Positions 56,035 to 64,000 of a DNA stretch of 64,000 nucleotides are shown here, piece after piece; position 1 is the first letter of the stretch, and each line of letters opens with the position of its first letter. The notes under the pieces were generated by a model that was not told where the DNA came from, searched no databases, and saw only the letters and a program-made list of their open reading frames with translations. The position numbers were made by a program, and so were the translations under genes. Location of the stretch: assembly GCA_013426805.1 (NCBI GenBank), contig JACDZG010000016.1, positions 22,175-86,174 on the forward strand, written 5' to 3'. The DNA is from Chromatiaceae bacterium (lineage in GTDB: Bacteria > Pseudomonadota > Gammaproteobacteria > Chromatiales > Chromatiaceae).

Positions 56035-56841
56035 TCAGCCCTGGCCCCCGGCCTTTCGATACTCGGCCAGCGCTTGCGGCAGATGTGCCTTGAGTTGGGC
56101 GATGCGTTTCGCATCCAGCGGGTGCGTACTCAGAAATTCCAGCGAACCGCCGCTGCCCCGGCGACTGTTGTAGGCTTGAAAGCGCTGCCAGAAGGCAACC
56201 GCCTCGCGTGGATCATATCCGGCACGGGCCATGTACAGCAGACCGATGCGGTCCGCCTCGGATTCCTGGGTCCGCGAATAGGGCAGCAGCACCCCCACCT
56301 GACCAACCACGCCATAGGCCTGCATCGCCAGGTCCTGGGTCCCTCCCCCATAGCCGGAGGCTCCCAGCGCCGCGGATAGGATTGCACCGCCCACCTGCAT
56401 CGCCATGCCTTGTGACATCCGCTCAGCACCATGACGGGCGCTGACATGGGCGATCTCATGCGCCACCACGGTCGCCAGACCGGTCTCGTCCCGCGTGATG
56501 GGCAGGATGCCGGTATTGACCCCAACCTTGCCGCCGGGCAGGGCGAAGGCGTTAGGTGACTTGTCATCGAACAAGACGAACTCCCAGCGGGCGTTGGGCA
56601 CCTTCACCACCTGCGCGATCCGACGACCGACGCTTTGGAGTTGCGCATTCGCCTGCCGATCCTGCGAGATGGGCGTCTCGCGCTTGGTCTTTTCGAATGC
56701 GCTCAAACCCAATTGCGCCTCCTGGGCCGGGTCGATCATCAACAATTGACGCCGACCGGTCTCGGGGGCCGAGGCGCAACCCTGTAGCAGCAGGACCGTC
56801 ACCAGAAGTGCGACACCGCGAAGAGGACTGTACTTGAACAT
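56035..56841 (-). CDS. M48-family metalloprotease lipoprotein (LoiP/YcaL-like)
   Basis: The 268-residue protein has a lipobox (LLVTVLLLQGCASAPETGRRQLL), the zinc site TVVAHEIAHVSARHGAERMSQ near residue 131-150, and the third-ligand region YSRTQESEADRIGLLYMARAGYDPREAVAFWQRF; STHPLDAKRIAQLK is another M48 hallmark. It degrades misfolded outer-membrane proteins in related species (BepA, LoiP, YcaL). A divergent-free gap with repeats lies upstream. Confidence 0.9.
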   Translation of the reverse strand: MFKYSPLRGVALLVTVLLLQGCASAPETGRRQLLMIDPAQEAQLGLSAFEKTKRETPISQDRQANAQLQSVGRRIAQVVKVPNARWEFVLFDDKSPNAFALPGGKVGVNTGILPITRDETGLATVVAHEIAHVSARHGAERMSQGMAMQVGGAILSAALGASGYGGGTQDLAMQAYGVVGQVGVLLPYSRTQESEADRIGLLYMARAGYDPREAVAFWQRFQAYNSRRGSGGSLEFLSTHPLDAKRIAQLKAHLPQALAEYRKAGGQG

Positions 56842-57238
56842 GGCTGGACTCCGGGATCCGATGGACTGACCCGATTGATGATCTTAGGTGATTTCCGGAA
56901 CACCGGATACCACCCATCAGCGGTGCGGATGTAGGCGCGACTTCAGTCGCACCGACGCGGCCGCAGGTGCGACTGAAGTCGCACCTACACTTACCGATAT
57001 CCAAATTGTCGGAAATCGCCTCAGGCGATTGCCGGGACATCCGGTAATCGGTTCCGCCCGCCGCTGCCGCGGACAGCGGCCGGAGTTGCGTCTCCGGCTG
57101 CCGACCAGGCGCCGATCGCGCGACGATCGCAGTACGCTGGAGTACACTGGTAGCCCGGAATTCAGACCTGGGTCCGCGGCGGCCGCGCGCCGGTCGATTC
57201 CTGGGAGTTTCTGGAAATGATTGAGGAGCATCCAGACC
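56842..57238. other. Intergenic stretch with palindromic repeats, copy B
   Basis: No gene is credible in these 397 bases. From about 56,929 there is a half copy (GTAGGCGCGACTTCAGTCGC), then GCAGGTGCGACTGAAGTCGC with TATCCAAATTGTCGGAAATC to 57,020, matching the copy at 12,519-12,577. AATCGCCTCAGGCGATT (57,013-57,029) is an added palindrome. Confidence 0.7.
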
Positions 57239-57625
57239 ATGTTGCACATCCCACTCGATTCGATCTGCTACATCATCGCCAAGGCCCGCGAGTTTCAGGC
57301 CAAAGAGGACGTCGTGATCCCGGAGACACCCTCAAGCCCCACGGAGGACTGGGCACTGCAAGTCCTGGCAGACCACAGCGGTGACTACACCCTCACCGAA
57401 CTCATTGAGTCCATCGGCCAGATGAACCAGCGGCAGCGGGCGGAATTGGTCGCGCTGATGTGGATCGGCCGCGGCGACTACGCGCTGGAGGACTGGGAAG
57501 GCGCGGTCGACGACGCCATCGGTGACTACTCGGTGCGGGCCGCCGCCTACCTGCTCGCCCACCCCATGGTTTCGGACGACCTGGAAGAGGGGCTGATCGC
57601 CCACGGCTATTCCTGCCAGGATTGA
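57239..57625 (+). CDS. DUF3775-family protein
   Basis: The ATG at 57239 gives 128 residues (MLHIPLDSICYIIAKAREFQAKEDVV). DYTLTELIESIGQMNQRQRAELVALMWIGRGDYALEDWEGAV is the typical centre of the family, a small acidic helical protein of unknown function. It stands alone, convergent with the minE gene. An in-frame ATG 18 bases upstream is possible. Confidence 0.7.
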   Translation: MLHIPLDSICYIIAKAREFQAKEDVVIPETPSSPTEDWALQVLADHSGDYTLTELIESIGQMNQRQRAELVALMWIGRGDYALEDWEGAVDDAIGDYSVRAAAYLLAHPMVSDDLEEGLIAHGYSCQD

Positions 57626-57671
57626 CCCGGAGACAGGTGTTGAACGCCTGACGCAGGTCGATCAGGCGATT

Positions 57672-57941
57672 TCAGGCACGGTTGCGCACCGTGTCCGGCA
57701 GGACGATATTCAGCTCCAACACCTCGTGAGTCTCTTCCTGCTCGTAGTTGACTGAGACCGCATTCATATCCACGTCCACATACTTGCGAATGACTTCCAG
57801 AATCTCCCGCTGGAGATTGGGCAGATACGACGGCCGATGGCGCTCCGCCCGGTCATGGGCGACCAGGATCTGCAGCCGTTCCTTGGCCATGTTCGCTGAG
57901 CCCTTCGGTTGAGAGCTGCGGAAATAGTCGAGAAGACCCAT
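57672..57941 (-). CDS. minE: Cell-division topological factor MinE
   Basis: The 89-residue protein starts MGLLDYFRSSQPKGSANMAKERLQILVAHDRA, the anti-MinCD/membrane-targeting region, followed by the dimerisation part (LQREILEVIRKYVDVDMNAVSVNYEQEETHEVLELNIVLPD). It stimulates MinD ATP hydrolysis and sets up pole-to-pole oscillation. It is the third gene of the minCDE operon, three bases after minD. Confidence 0.95.
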   Translation of the reverse strand: MGLLDYFRSSQPKGSANMAKERLQILVAHDRAERHRPSYLPNLQREILEVIRKYVDVDMNAVSVNYEQEETHEVLELNIVLPDTVRNRA

Positions 57942-57944
57942 GGC

Positions 57945-58754
57945 TTATCCTCCGAACAAGCGGCTGAAGAAGCCCTTTTTCTCCGCGTTGACAAAGCGGT
58001 GCGGCAGATCTTCCCCGAGGTACCGACCCACCGCGTCACCATAGGCCAAGCCCGCGTCACTCTCCCGGTCCAGGATCACCGGAACACCGGCGTTGGAGGC
58101 GTTGAGCACCGCCTTGGACTCGGGGATCACACCGAGCAGATTGAGCGACAGGATATCCTGCACGTCCTTGACGCTCAGCATCTCGCCATTGTCGACCCGC
58201 ACCGCATCATAGCGGGTCAGCAGCAGGAACTCGCGGATCGGCTCCTCATTGGACTCGGCACGCCTGGATTTGCTGGCCAGGATGCCGAGCATCCGGTCCG
58301 AATCGCGCACCGACGAGACCTCCGGATTAGTCACCACCACCGCATCATCCGCGTAGTACATGGCCATGGTGGCGCCGTGCTCGATGCCGGCCGGCGAGTC
58401 GCAGACGATGAAGTCGAAGCCCTGGGAAAGTTCATCGAGCACCCGTCCGACCCCCTCCTTGGTCAGCGCATCCTTATCGCGGGTTTGGGAGGCGGGCAGC
58501 ACATACAGATTGTCGCAGCGCTTATCGCGGATCAGGGCCTGATTGAGATTGGCTTCATGGTTGATCACGTTGACGAAGTCGTAGACTACCCGCCGCTCGC
58601 AACCCATGATCAGATCCAGGTTACGCAGTCCAACGTCGAAGTCGATGACGGCGGTGCGGCTGCCCCGCTGGGCCAAGCCCATGGCGAGGGCGGCGGCGGT
58701 CGTCGTCTTGCCGACCCCGCCCTTGCCCGACGTAATTACGATAATTCTCGCCAA
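57945..58754 (-). CDS. minD: Septum-site determining ATPase MinD
   Basis: The 269-residue protein has the deviant Walker A GKGGVGKTT at residues 10-18, the switch region DFDVGLRNLDL, and CDSPAGIEHGA. The C-terminal amphipathic membrane-targeting helix is KKGFFSRLFGG. MinD recruits MinC to the membrane to block FtsZ rings away from midcell. It lies 63 bases after minC. Confidence 0.97.
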   Translation of the reverse strand: MARIIVITSGKGGVGKTTTAAALAMGLAQRGSRTAVIDFDVGLRNLDLIMGCERRVVYDFVNVINHEANLNQALIRDKRCDNLYVLPASQTRDKDALTKEGVGRVLDELSQGFDFIVCDSPAGIEHGATMAMYYADDAVVVTNPEVSSVRDSDRMLGILASKSRRAESNEEPIREFLLLTRYDAVRVDNGEMLSVKDVQDILSLNLLGVIPESKAVLNASNAGVPVILDRESDAGLAYGDAVGRYLGEDLPHRFVNAEKKGFFSRLFGG

Positions 58755-58817
58755 GTTACGAATCTCCTCTTCGGGTATTGCGGGAACCGGCCGGACCGAT
58801 GGCCCGCCGTTTGCGCA

Positions 58818-59597
58818 TCAAATCTTCTCGATCCGCAGAATCTTCTGGTCCAGGTAAACTTGCACCGGCACGCCGCGCAGATCGGCGGGGATGTTCTCAC
58901 TGACGCGATAGTGACCAGCCACCGAAACCAGCTCGGCCTGGAGGTCAGAGCAGAAAATCCGTGCCTCGGTGTTGCCTCGGGCGCCCGCCAATGCACGTCC
59001 GCGCAGGGGGCCGTAACAATGAATGTTGCCATCGGCCATCACCTCGGCACCTGAACTCACGGAAGCAATCACGGACAGGTCGCCTCCGGCCGCGTAGACG
59101 CGTTGCCCCGAGCGCACCGGCCGGGTCACCAGCGTGCCGTTGATCGTGCTCCCATGGCCCGGGTCTTGCCCCCCGGCACCGGGGTCCGCGCCGCCGCCGA
59201 CGGGCTGATTGGCCGCACCGTTGGCGGGTTTGGGCGAGCGGATGAACGCATCGCCGAGGATGGCCAGTTCCATGCCCTCCGCCGCGACGTTTTGTGCCTT
59301 GGTCCCGCCGCGCACGCCAAACGGGATCATCCCATAACCGCGCAGCAGGCCGACCAGCGACGGGAACTCGACATCCCCGGCACCGTCCGGATAGACCGTC
59401 AAGTCGATCACAACGGGGGTATTGCGAAAGAAATCCGGCGCCTGCTCGACCTTGACGCCGAGCTGTGCGGCGACCGCCTCCATGTTGCCGTCCAGCAAAC
59501 GGATGATCGGCAAGGTGAAACCCGCCGCTTTGAGTTCGAATGCGGGGGACGCCTCGCCCCCTGACGATCTGGAATTCACTGCCATGGATCTGGGCAC
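58818..59597 (-). CDS. minC: Septum-site inhibitor MinC
   Basis: The protein is up to 259 residues (ATG at 59597, or 59585 giving MAVNSRSSGGEAS). The N-terminal FtsZ-inhibiting domain (FELKAAGFTLPIIRLLDGNMEAVAAQLGVKVEQAPDFFRNTPVVIDL) and the C-terminal beta-helix domain (RSGQRVYAAGGDLSVIASVSSGAEVMADGNIHCYGPLRGRALAGARGNTEARIFCSDLQAELVSVAG) are both complete, separated by a glycine-rich, alanine-rich linker (about 115-150). First gene of minCDE. Confidence 0.95.
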   Translation of the reverse strand: MPRSMAVNSRSSGGEASPAFELKAAGFTLPIIRLLDGNMEAVAAQLGVKVEQAPDFFRNTPVVIDLTVYPDGAGDVEFPSLVGLLRGYGMIPFGVRGGTKAQNVAAEGMELAILGDAFIRSPKPANGAANQPVGGGADPGAGGQDPGHGSTINGTLVTRPVRSGQRVYAAGGDLSVIASVSSGAEVMADGNIHCYGPLRGRALAGARGNTEARIFCSDLQAELVSVAGHYRVSENIPADLRGVPVQVYLDQKILRIEKI

Positions 59598-59771
59598 GGA
59601 GGTCGACGACCCCCTCGCTCTCCTGTTCTTGTCGGCATCGGTGACAGTCCGGCCTTTGCGAGGCCGGCCGCACTTGGGACGCAGCGACGGCGCTGGTAGG
59701 GTGGCAATGCTAACCGCTTAGCCGGCAACGGGATAGTACCGAAGCGCTCACAACCGCAAAGATTCTTCGCC

Positions 59772-60116
59772 TCATCCGGGCGGCCACCCCAAAGGCCGTC
59801 CGCCCAGGAGGTGCAAATGGAGATGAAACACGGTCTGCCCCCCCGCCGCCTTACAGTTGACGACCGTGCGGTAGCCGCTGTCGGCGATCCCGACCTGCCG
59901 CGCCACCGCGGCGGCGGCCAGGAACAGCTTGCCGATCAACTCAGCGTCTTGCGGTTGCGCATGATCGAGCGTCGGAATCGACTTACGCGGGATGATGAGG
60001 ATATGGACCGGCGCCTGCGGGTTGATATCCCGAAAAGCGACGCAGTCCTCATCCTCGTAGATCAGGTCGGCGGGGATCTCACCCCGGGCAATTTTGCCGA
60101 AGATAGTGTCGGTCAT
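59772..60116 (-). CDS. hinT: Histidine-triad nucleotide-binding protein HinT
   Basis: The 114-residue protein has TIFGKIARGEIPADLIYEDEDCVAFRDINPQAPVHILIIPRK and the catalytic triad GGQTVFHLHLHLLGG (HxHxHxx). It hydrolyses purine nucleotide phosphoramidates. It stands between minC and recR on the same strand, with a small gap on each side. Confidence 0.95.
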   Translation of the reverse strand: MTDTIFGKIARGEIPADLIYEDEDCVAFRDINPQAPVHILIIPRKSIPTLDHAQPQDAELIGKLFLAAAAVARQVGIADSGYRTVVNCKAAGGQTVFHLHLHLLGGRPLGWPPG

Positions 60117-60190
60117 TGATCAAATGATCTCCGTGTAAGTAAGACTCGGTTAACCTTGAGCGGCCGGCCGATCGTGCCTGACCGCGCTGC

Positions 60191-60787
60191 TCACAGCCCG
60201 CGCCGTCCGGAGAACGCCAGTGCCAGGGTACCGCCGTCCACGTGCTCCAACTCGCCGCCCAACGGGACCCCGTGCGCGATTCGCGTCACCTTGAGGTCGA
60301 TCCCGCGGGCGGATTCGGCGATGTACTGGGCAGTGACGCTGCCCTCCACCGTGGGGCTGATGGCGAGGATGACCTCTTTAACCTCCCCCTCGCGTAACCG
60401 CGCCTCCAAGTCATCCAGCCCCAGTTCCTCGGGGCCGATGCCGCTCAACGGGGAGAGCCGACCCCCAAGAACGTAATAGAGGCCGCGGTAATCGGTGGCC
60501 TGCTCGATAGCGACAATCTCCGCGGGCTGCTCGACCACGCACAACACGCCGGGATCGCGGTTCGGGTTGGCACAGAGCCCGCATAACGCGTGCTCGCTCA
60601 AGGTCCGGCAGCGACCGCAGCGCTGGATGCGGGTCATGGCCTCCGCCATGATCCGCGCCAGCCGGCTCCCGCCCTCCCGGTCGCGCTCCAACAGGTGAAA
60701 CGCGATGCGCTGCGCTGACTTGGGGCCGACCCCCGGCTGGCAGCGCAGGGCGTCGATCAGTTGATTGAGCAGGGTACGCTCGGCCAT
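60191..60787 (-). CDS. recR: Recombination protein RecR
   Basis: The 198-residue protein has the N-terminal helix-hairpin-helix ([17 protein letters not shown] pattern, here [11 protein letters not shown]), the zinc finger [16 protein letters not shown] near residues 57-72, and the Toprim domain ([42 protein letters not shown]). It acts with RecF and RecO in gap repair. It follows ybaB by 57 bases in the dnaX-ybaB-recR order. Confidence 0.97.
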   Translation of the reverse strand: MAERTLLNQLIDALRCQPGVGPKSAQRIAFHLLERDREGGSRLARIMAEAMTRIQRCGRCRTLSEHALCGLCANPNRDPGVLCVVEQPAEIVAIEQATDYRGLYYVLGGRLSPLSGIGPEELGLDDLEARLREGEVKEVILAISPTVEGSVTAQYIAESARGIDLKVTRIAHGVPLGGELEHVDGGTLALAFSGRRGL

Positions 60788-60844
60788 GGTCGTGCCGGTA
60801 ATCAGATCAGGTTAGGTGGAGCGGTTGGGAGCACGCGCCGGCGC

Positions 60845-61168
60845 CTAGAACGGCAGCTTGAAGCCGGGGGGCAAAGGCAAGCCGGCGGTCAATTCAGCCA
60901 TGTTTTCCTTGGCTTTCTCAGCGACGCGCTGACCCGCGCCATTGAAGGCGGCGGCGATCAGGTCCTCCAGCATTTCCTTGTCGTCACTCATCAGTGAAGG
61001 GTCGATCTCCACCCGCTTGACCTCGTATTTGCCGTTAAGGGTGATCTTGACCATGCCGCCGCCGGACTCACCGACCACCTCCTCCTGTGCCAGCCGCTCC
61101 TGGGCCAGTTTCATGTCCTCCTGCATCTTCTGGGCCTTCTTCATGAGATCGCCGAGTCCCATCTTCAC
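60845..61168 (-). CDS. ybaB: YbaB/EbfC nucleoid-associated protein
   Basis: The 107-residue protein begins [60 protein letters not shown], the family signature. It is a small dimeric DNA-binding protein. It lies between dnaX and recR as in most gammaproteobacteria. Confidence 0.95.
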   Translation of the reverse strand: MKMGLGDLMKKAQKMQEDMKLAQERLAQEEVVGESGGGMVKITLNGKYEVKRVEIDPSLMSDDKEMLEDLIAAAFNGAGQRVAEKAKENMAELTAGLPLPPGFKLPF

Positions 61169-61237
61169 AATCGTACCTCCAGCAGTGGCGGTGGCAGCCC
61201 TGCGGCCGGATCGCCGGGTTGACGCAAAAAAGACCAG

Positions 61238-62968
61238 TCAGTCAAGGGGCTCGATCGAGCCCGGCACCCACTGGCCGTCGAACTGATCACGCAGACGCGT
61301 CGCCGCCGGGTCGGCGGCCAGCGCCGTCTGGGCTGACTGCACACGTTCGTCTTGTTCGCGCGTGCGCCGCTGCGCCGGAGTTTCGTCATTGGGCCGGACG
61401 ACCTGAATCTCCAGTCGGAGCGGACCGCCCAGGACGGACTCGAGCGCGGCGCGCAAGCGCTCCTCCGTTCCCGGAGAGCGCAGTTGCTCGGCGGTCGGGT
61501 CCAGGTTCAGCGTCAGCCGACCCTCCCCCAACCCGATGAATCCGCAGTGGTGGGCCAGCTGGCTGGCGATACCGCCGACCCCCAGTCGATCCACCAGCGC
61601 ATGCCAGTCGGCCGTACCGGTCAGGAGCGTCGCCGGCTCCGATCGCAGAGCGGAACTCAGCGGCTGCGCCGGGCGCGGACCGGTCGGTTGCGCTCCGCCC
61701 CGCTCGCGCACCGGCGGCCCCGCGGGCGCACCGACGGCAGGATCAGTGCCGAGACCAGCCACCGGAGATCCACCCGATTCAGGATCACGCGTCGGCCCGG
61801 CGGCCGACCCGGTCGGACGTGCCGGCGCCGCACGCACCGCCGCGGAACGGTCGGCCCCCACCGGCGGCGACTGCACCGCGCCCTCGGCCGGCCGGAACGC
61901 CAGGGCCCGCAGCAAGACCATTTCCAGTCCCGCGCGCGGGTCCGGAGCCAGGGCCAGATCCGGCTGACCGGTCAGTGCGACTTGGTAGTAGAGCTGCAAG
62001 TCGGCCGGCTCAAGTCGCTCGGCCAGGTCCGCGATACGCGCCCGCTCCGGGTCATCCGCCGACACCGTCGCCGGTACCTGCTGGAACAGGGCCAGGCGGT
62101 GCAGCAGGCTGATCAACTCGCGCAGCACCTCGCTGAAATCGGGGGTCAGGGCGCCGAACCGCTCCACCTCGGCCAGCACGCGCGCCCCGTCGGCGTCGGC
62201 CAGGGCCTCCAGCAGGTTGAAGGCCAGATCGCCGCCCACGCTCCCCAGCATGGCGCGCACCTCGGTCTCGATCACCCGGCCGCCGCCGTAGGCAATCGCC
62301 TGATCGAGCAGACTCAAGCCATCGCGCATACTGCCGTCAGCGGCCCGTGCCAGGAGCGCGAGTGCGCCGATCTCGAACGCGAGACCCTCGGTCTCCAGCA
62401 CGAACCGCAGGCGGGCGCGTATCTCCTCGGGCAGCAGCCGCCGCAGATTGAACTGGAGGCAGCGCGATAACACCGTGGCCGGTACCTTCTGCGGGTCCGT
62501 GGTGGCGAGGAGGAACTTCACATGGGGCGGCGGCTCCTCCAGGGTCTTCAGCAACGCGTTGAAACTGCTGTTGGAGAACATGTGCACCTCGTCGATGAGA
62601 TACACCTTGTAGCGGCCGCAGGCCGGCGCGTAAGGAACATTCTCCAGCAGTTCGCGGGTTTGATCCACTTTGGTACGGGAAGCCGCATCCACTTCCAGCA
62701 GGTCGACGAAGCGTCCCTCATCGACCTCCCGGCAGGACGCGCAGACCCCGCAGGGGGTGGAACTCACACCCTGTTCGCAGTTGAGCGCCTTGGAGAGAAT
62801 CCGCGCCAAGGTAGTCTTGCCGACCCCGCGGGTGCCGGTGAACAAATAAGCGTGGTGGAGTTGGTCCCGATCCAGCGCGTTGCTGAGCGCACGCACCACA
62901 TGCTGCTGCCCCACCATGTCGGCGAACGACTTGGGGCGCCATTTACGGGCGAGCACCTGATAGGTCAT
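61238..62968 (-). CDS. dnaX: DNA polymerase III subunits gamma and tau
   Basis: The ATG at 62968 (MTYQVLARKWRPKSFADMVGQ) gives 576 residues. Clamp-loader motifs are GTRGVGKTTLARIL (Walker A), the zinc module CEQGVSSTPCGVCASC, VYLIDEVHMFSNSSFNALLKTLEEPPPHVKFLLATTDPQKVPATVLSRC (Walker B and SRC). The tau-specific C-terminal part after a Pro/Ala/Gly-rich linker (about 380-440) is present. No A-rich slippery sequence like that of E. coli was seen, so a separate gamma product is not supported. Confidence 0.95.
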   Translation of the reverse strand: MTYQVLARKWRPKSFADMVGQQHVVRALSNALDRDQLHHAYLFTGTRGVGKTTLARILSKALNCEQGVSSTPCGVCASCREVDEGRFVDLLEVDAASRTKVDQTRELLENVPYAPACGRYKVYLIDEVHMFSNSSFNALLKTLEEPPPHVKFLLATTDPQKVPATVLSRCLQFNLRRLLPEEIRARLRFVLETEGLAFEIGALALLARAADGSMRDGLSLLDQAIAYGGGRVIETEVRAMLGSVGGDLAFNLLEALADADGARVLAEVERFGALTPDFSEVLRELISLLHRLALFQQVPATVSADDPERARIADLAERLEPADLQLYYQVALTGQPDLALAPDPRAGLEMVLLRALAFRPAEGAVQSPPVGADRSAAVRAAPARPTGSAAGPTRDPESGGSPVAGLGTDPAVGAPAGPPVRERGGAQPTGPRPAQPLSSALRSEPATLLTGTADWHALVDRLGVGGIASQLAHHCGFIGLGEGRLTLNLDPTAEQLRSPGTEERLRAALESVLGGPLRLEIQVVRPNDETPAQRRTREQDERVQSAQTALAADPAATRLRDQFDGQWVPGSIEPLD

Positions 62969-63133
62969 GCGCGGTGGGGGCAAAGCCGGGTTGAGCGGTG
63001 ATTGGGGCGCAGTTTAACCGATGCATTACCGGCGCGTACCGCGGGGACTGTGATCCAGCGCCGCGACAGCACGGCAACCAGTTGGCAACGATGCGTCGGG
63101 ACCGGCGATGGCTGAGCCCGCATGAGGGGCGGC

Positions 63134-63237
63134 GGCCTGCGCCAGCCACACCCCGGCGCCCGCTTCCACCGCTGCGGCTGCTCCCTTCCGGGCCTGACCG
63201 GGTTCACGGTTTTGCGTCGCGGGGGGACCGACGCCGA
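63134..63237 (-). ncRNA. ffs: Signal recognition particle (4.5S) RNA
   Basis: On the minus strand GGTCAGGCCCGGAAGGGAGC and AGCC form the conserved SRP helix 8 tetraloop region (GGTCAGG...GGAAG...AGCAGCC), with a GCCGGGGTG...TGGCTGGC 3' side. The ends were set by partial pairing and are uncertain by about 10 bases. It lies directly upstream of dnaX, the typical gammaproteobacterial site. Confidence 0.85.
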
Positions 63238-63240
63238 CCA

Positions 63241-63563
63241 CCATTGATCAAGCGCGCGGACCGCCGAGTCGGACCGAGTCAGCGGGTCACCCCGCGCTCG
63301 GCACGCAGAGTAACAAAGACCACTCGGCATGACAAACCGGATCGGTCCCGCGGCGCTGCGGCAACATCTCGCGCATCAGGTCCAGCTCCGGCATCGCGAC
63401 GGGCGGGGGCTTGATTCTCGTCGCCACGTCGTCCGAAGCTGGTCGACATCAAGAAAACTGGAGGTCGAGGCTTTAGCCGGTCGACATCGCGTCTGCGCGG
63501 CCCTGGTCCGGCTAAAGCCTCGACTTCCAGTACGCGAGGGCCGGGTACGGGCCGGAGCGATAA
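63241..63563. other. Intergenic region with an inverted repeat
   Basis: No credible gene in these 323 bases. A 23-base inverted repeat lies at 63457-63479 and 63507-63529 (CTGGAGGTCGAGGCTTTAGC and complement, one mismatch). It belongs to the family seen at 12,687. Confidence 0.7.
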
Positions 63564-63914
63564 TCAAGGCCCGCGCGGCGAATCTTGCCTGAAGTCGTGC
63601 AGCGATCCGACGAGTTTGCGAGTTGCCTCGCTTGGCACGGCGGGATGGGTCAGGGTCTGGAGAGCACCCTGCAAACCGAGAAGAACGCAAATGGTCAGCA
63701 GTCCCAGCAGGAGATGGGTCAGGTTACCTGCGGGGGTGGCGATGAAAAGGGCAATGTGGATTACGTTGAAACTTATTTCTATCAGCTTGTACTGACCAGA
63801 TCGCGGCAGCGCCGTGGAAAACTCTCTTGCGATCAAATAGAGCGCCAGCACTGGCATAATTACACCTAGCAGCCTGTCGGACTTAGCCCCTAGGATTAGG
63901 GTATGAGTCAACAT
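63564..63914 (-). CDS. Small membrane protein, unknown function
   Basis: Read from the ATG at 63914 the protein is 116 residues with two or three hydrophobic segments (LLGVIMPVLALYLIAREF, LIEISFNVIHIALFI, LTHLLLGLLTICVLLGLQGALQ). I do not recognise a family. The membrane pattern makes this strand more convincing than the reverse frame. A longer frame to 63935 is possible. It stands alone. Confidence 0.5.
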   Translation of the reverse strand: MLTHTLILGAKSDRLLGVIMPVLALYLIAREFSTALPRSGQYKLIEISFNVIHIALFIATPAGNLTHLLLGLLTICVLLGLQGALQTLTHPAVPSEATRKLVGSLHDFRQDSPRGP

Positions 63915-64000
63915 CAAGGCTTTTTGTTGCTCCACAATCTAACGCAAGGTGATTTCCGCGAAAAATCCAACCCGTAGGAGCCCGCTTGCGGGCGACGGGT

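Noticed and set aside
61238..62968. Programmed frameshift producing a separate gamma subunit from dnaX
   Set aside because: No A-rich slippery heptamer with a following hairpin was seen in the linker region.

Overview
The window is high-GC DNA with gammaproteobacterial housekeeping gene order: dnaX-ybaB-recR next to an SRP RNA, minCDE, glyA-nrdR-ribD-ribE, rluC beside rne, and ubiG. A NIF-type Fe-S assembly set (IscA-like, NifU, NifS, NifZ-like) and the dispersed repeat families would fit a purple sulfur bacterium (order Chromatiales). The lineage is inference; no phylogenetic marker was compared.

Layout. 1-9,500 is a decayed defense island on the minus strand, reading from right to left: an AbiEi-type antitoxin remnant, brxA lacking its N-terminal half, an intact brxB, brxC broken by two frameshifts, a small antitoxin, a vapBC pair whose toxin is cut off and joined to a pglX lacking its first part, and an AAA ATPase that leaves the window. 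9,503-12,511 holds nifS, nifU, an iscA-like gene and a divergent nifZ-like gene. 12,738-21,037 is metabolism: riboflavin (ribE, ribD), nrdR, glyA, ubiG, a squalene/phytoene synthase-like protein, a YciK-like SDR, a CDGSH protein and DAHP synthase. 21,086-25,799 is an accessory cluster: a porin-like barrel, a PstS-like periplasmic protein, then an opposite four-gene operon (cyclic-nucleotide-binding protein, exosortase-associated-type acyltransferase, E1/ThiF enzyme, methyltransferase). 25,989-34,801 has sppA, a HAD phosphatase, rluC, rne and dacB. 35,352-37,164 is a two-gene AAA ATPase + DUF3226 TOPRIM pair, a plausible OLD/PARIS-like defense system. 37,339-42,999 has an mscK-like channel, a small PA3496-like gene and ppx.

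43,234-51,700 is a type I restriction-modification operon in which hsdM, hsdS and hsdR each carry internal deletions, interleaved with a DUF6932 nucleotidyltransferase-like gene and its partner, a DarG C-terminal remnant and a YgjP-like metalloprotease. 51,964-54,419 is an integration scar at an initiator tRNA gene: duplicated tRNA 3' ends and terminators, an integrase with a large internal deletion, and three DUF1640 genes. 54,481-63,935 returns to chromosomal backbone: a diheme cytochrome, an M48 protease, a DUF3775 protein, minE/minD/minC, hinT, recR, ybaB, dnaX, SRP RNA and a small membrane protein.

The most striking pattern is that damage (frameshifts, catalytic-core deletions, fused half-genes) is confined to defense and mobile genes, while housekeeping genes are intact. 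The best candidates for undescribed biology are the acyltransferase/ThiF/methyltransferase/cNMP operon, the AAA-DUF3226 pair, and the DUF6932 gene with its partner inside the hsd operon. Several short palindromic or MITE-like repeat families are scattered through the window, one of them inserted in frame inside pglX.
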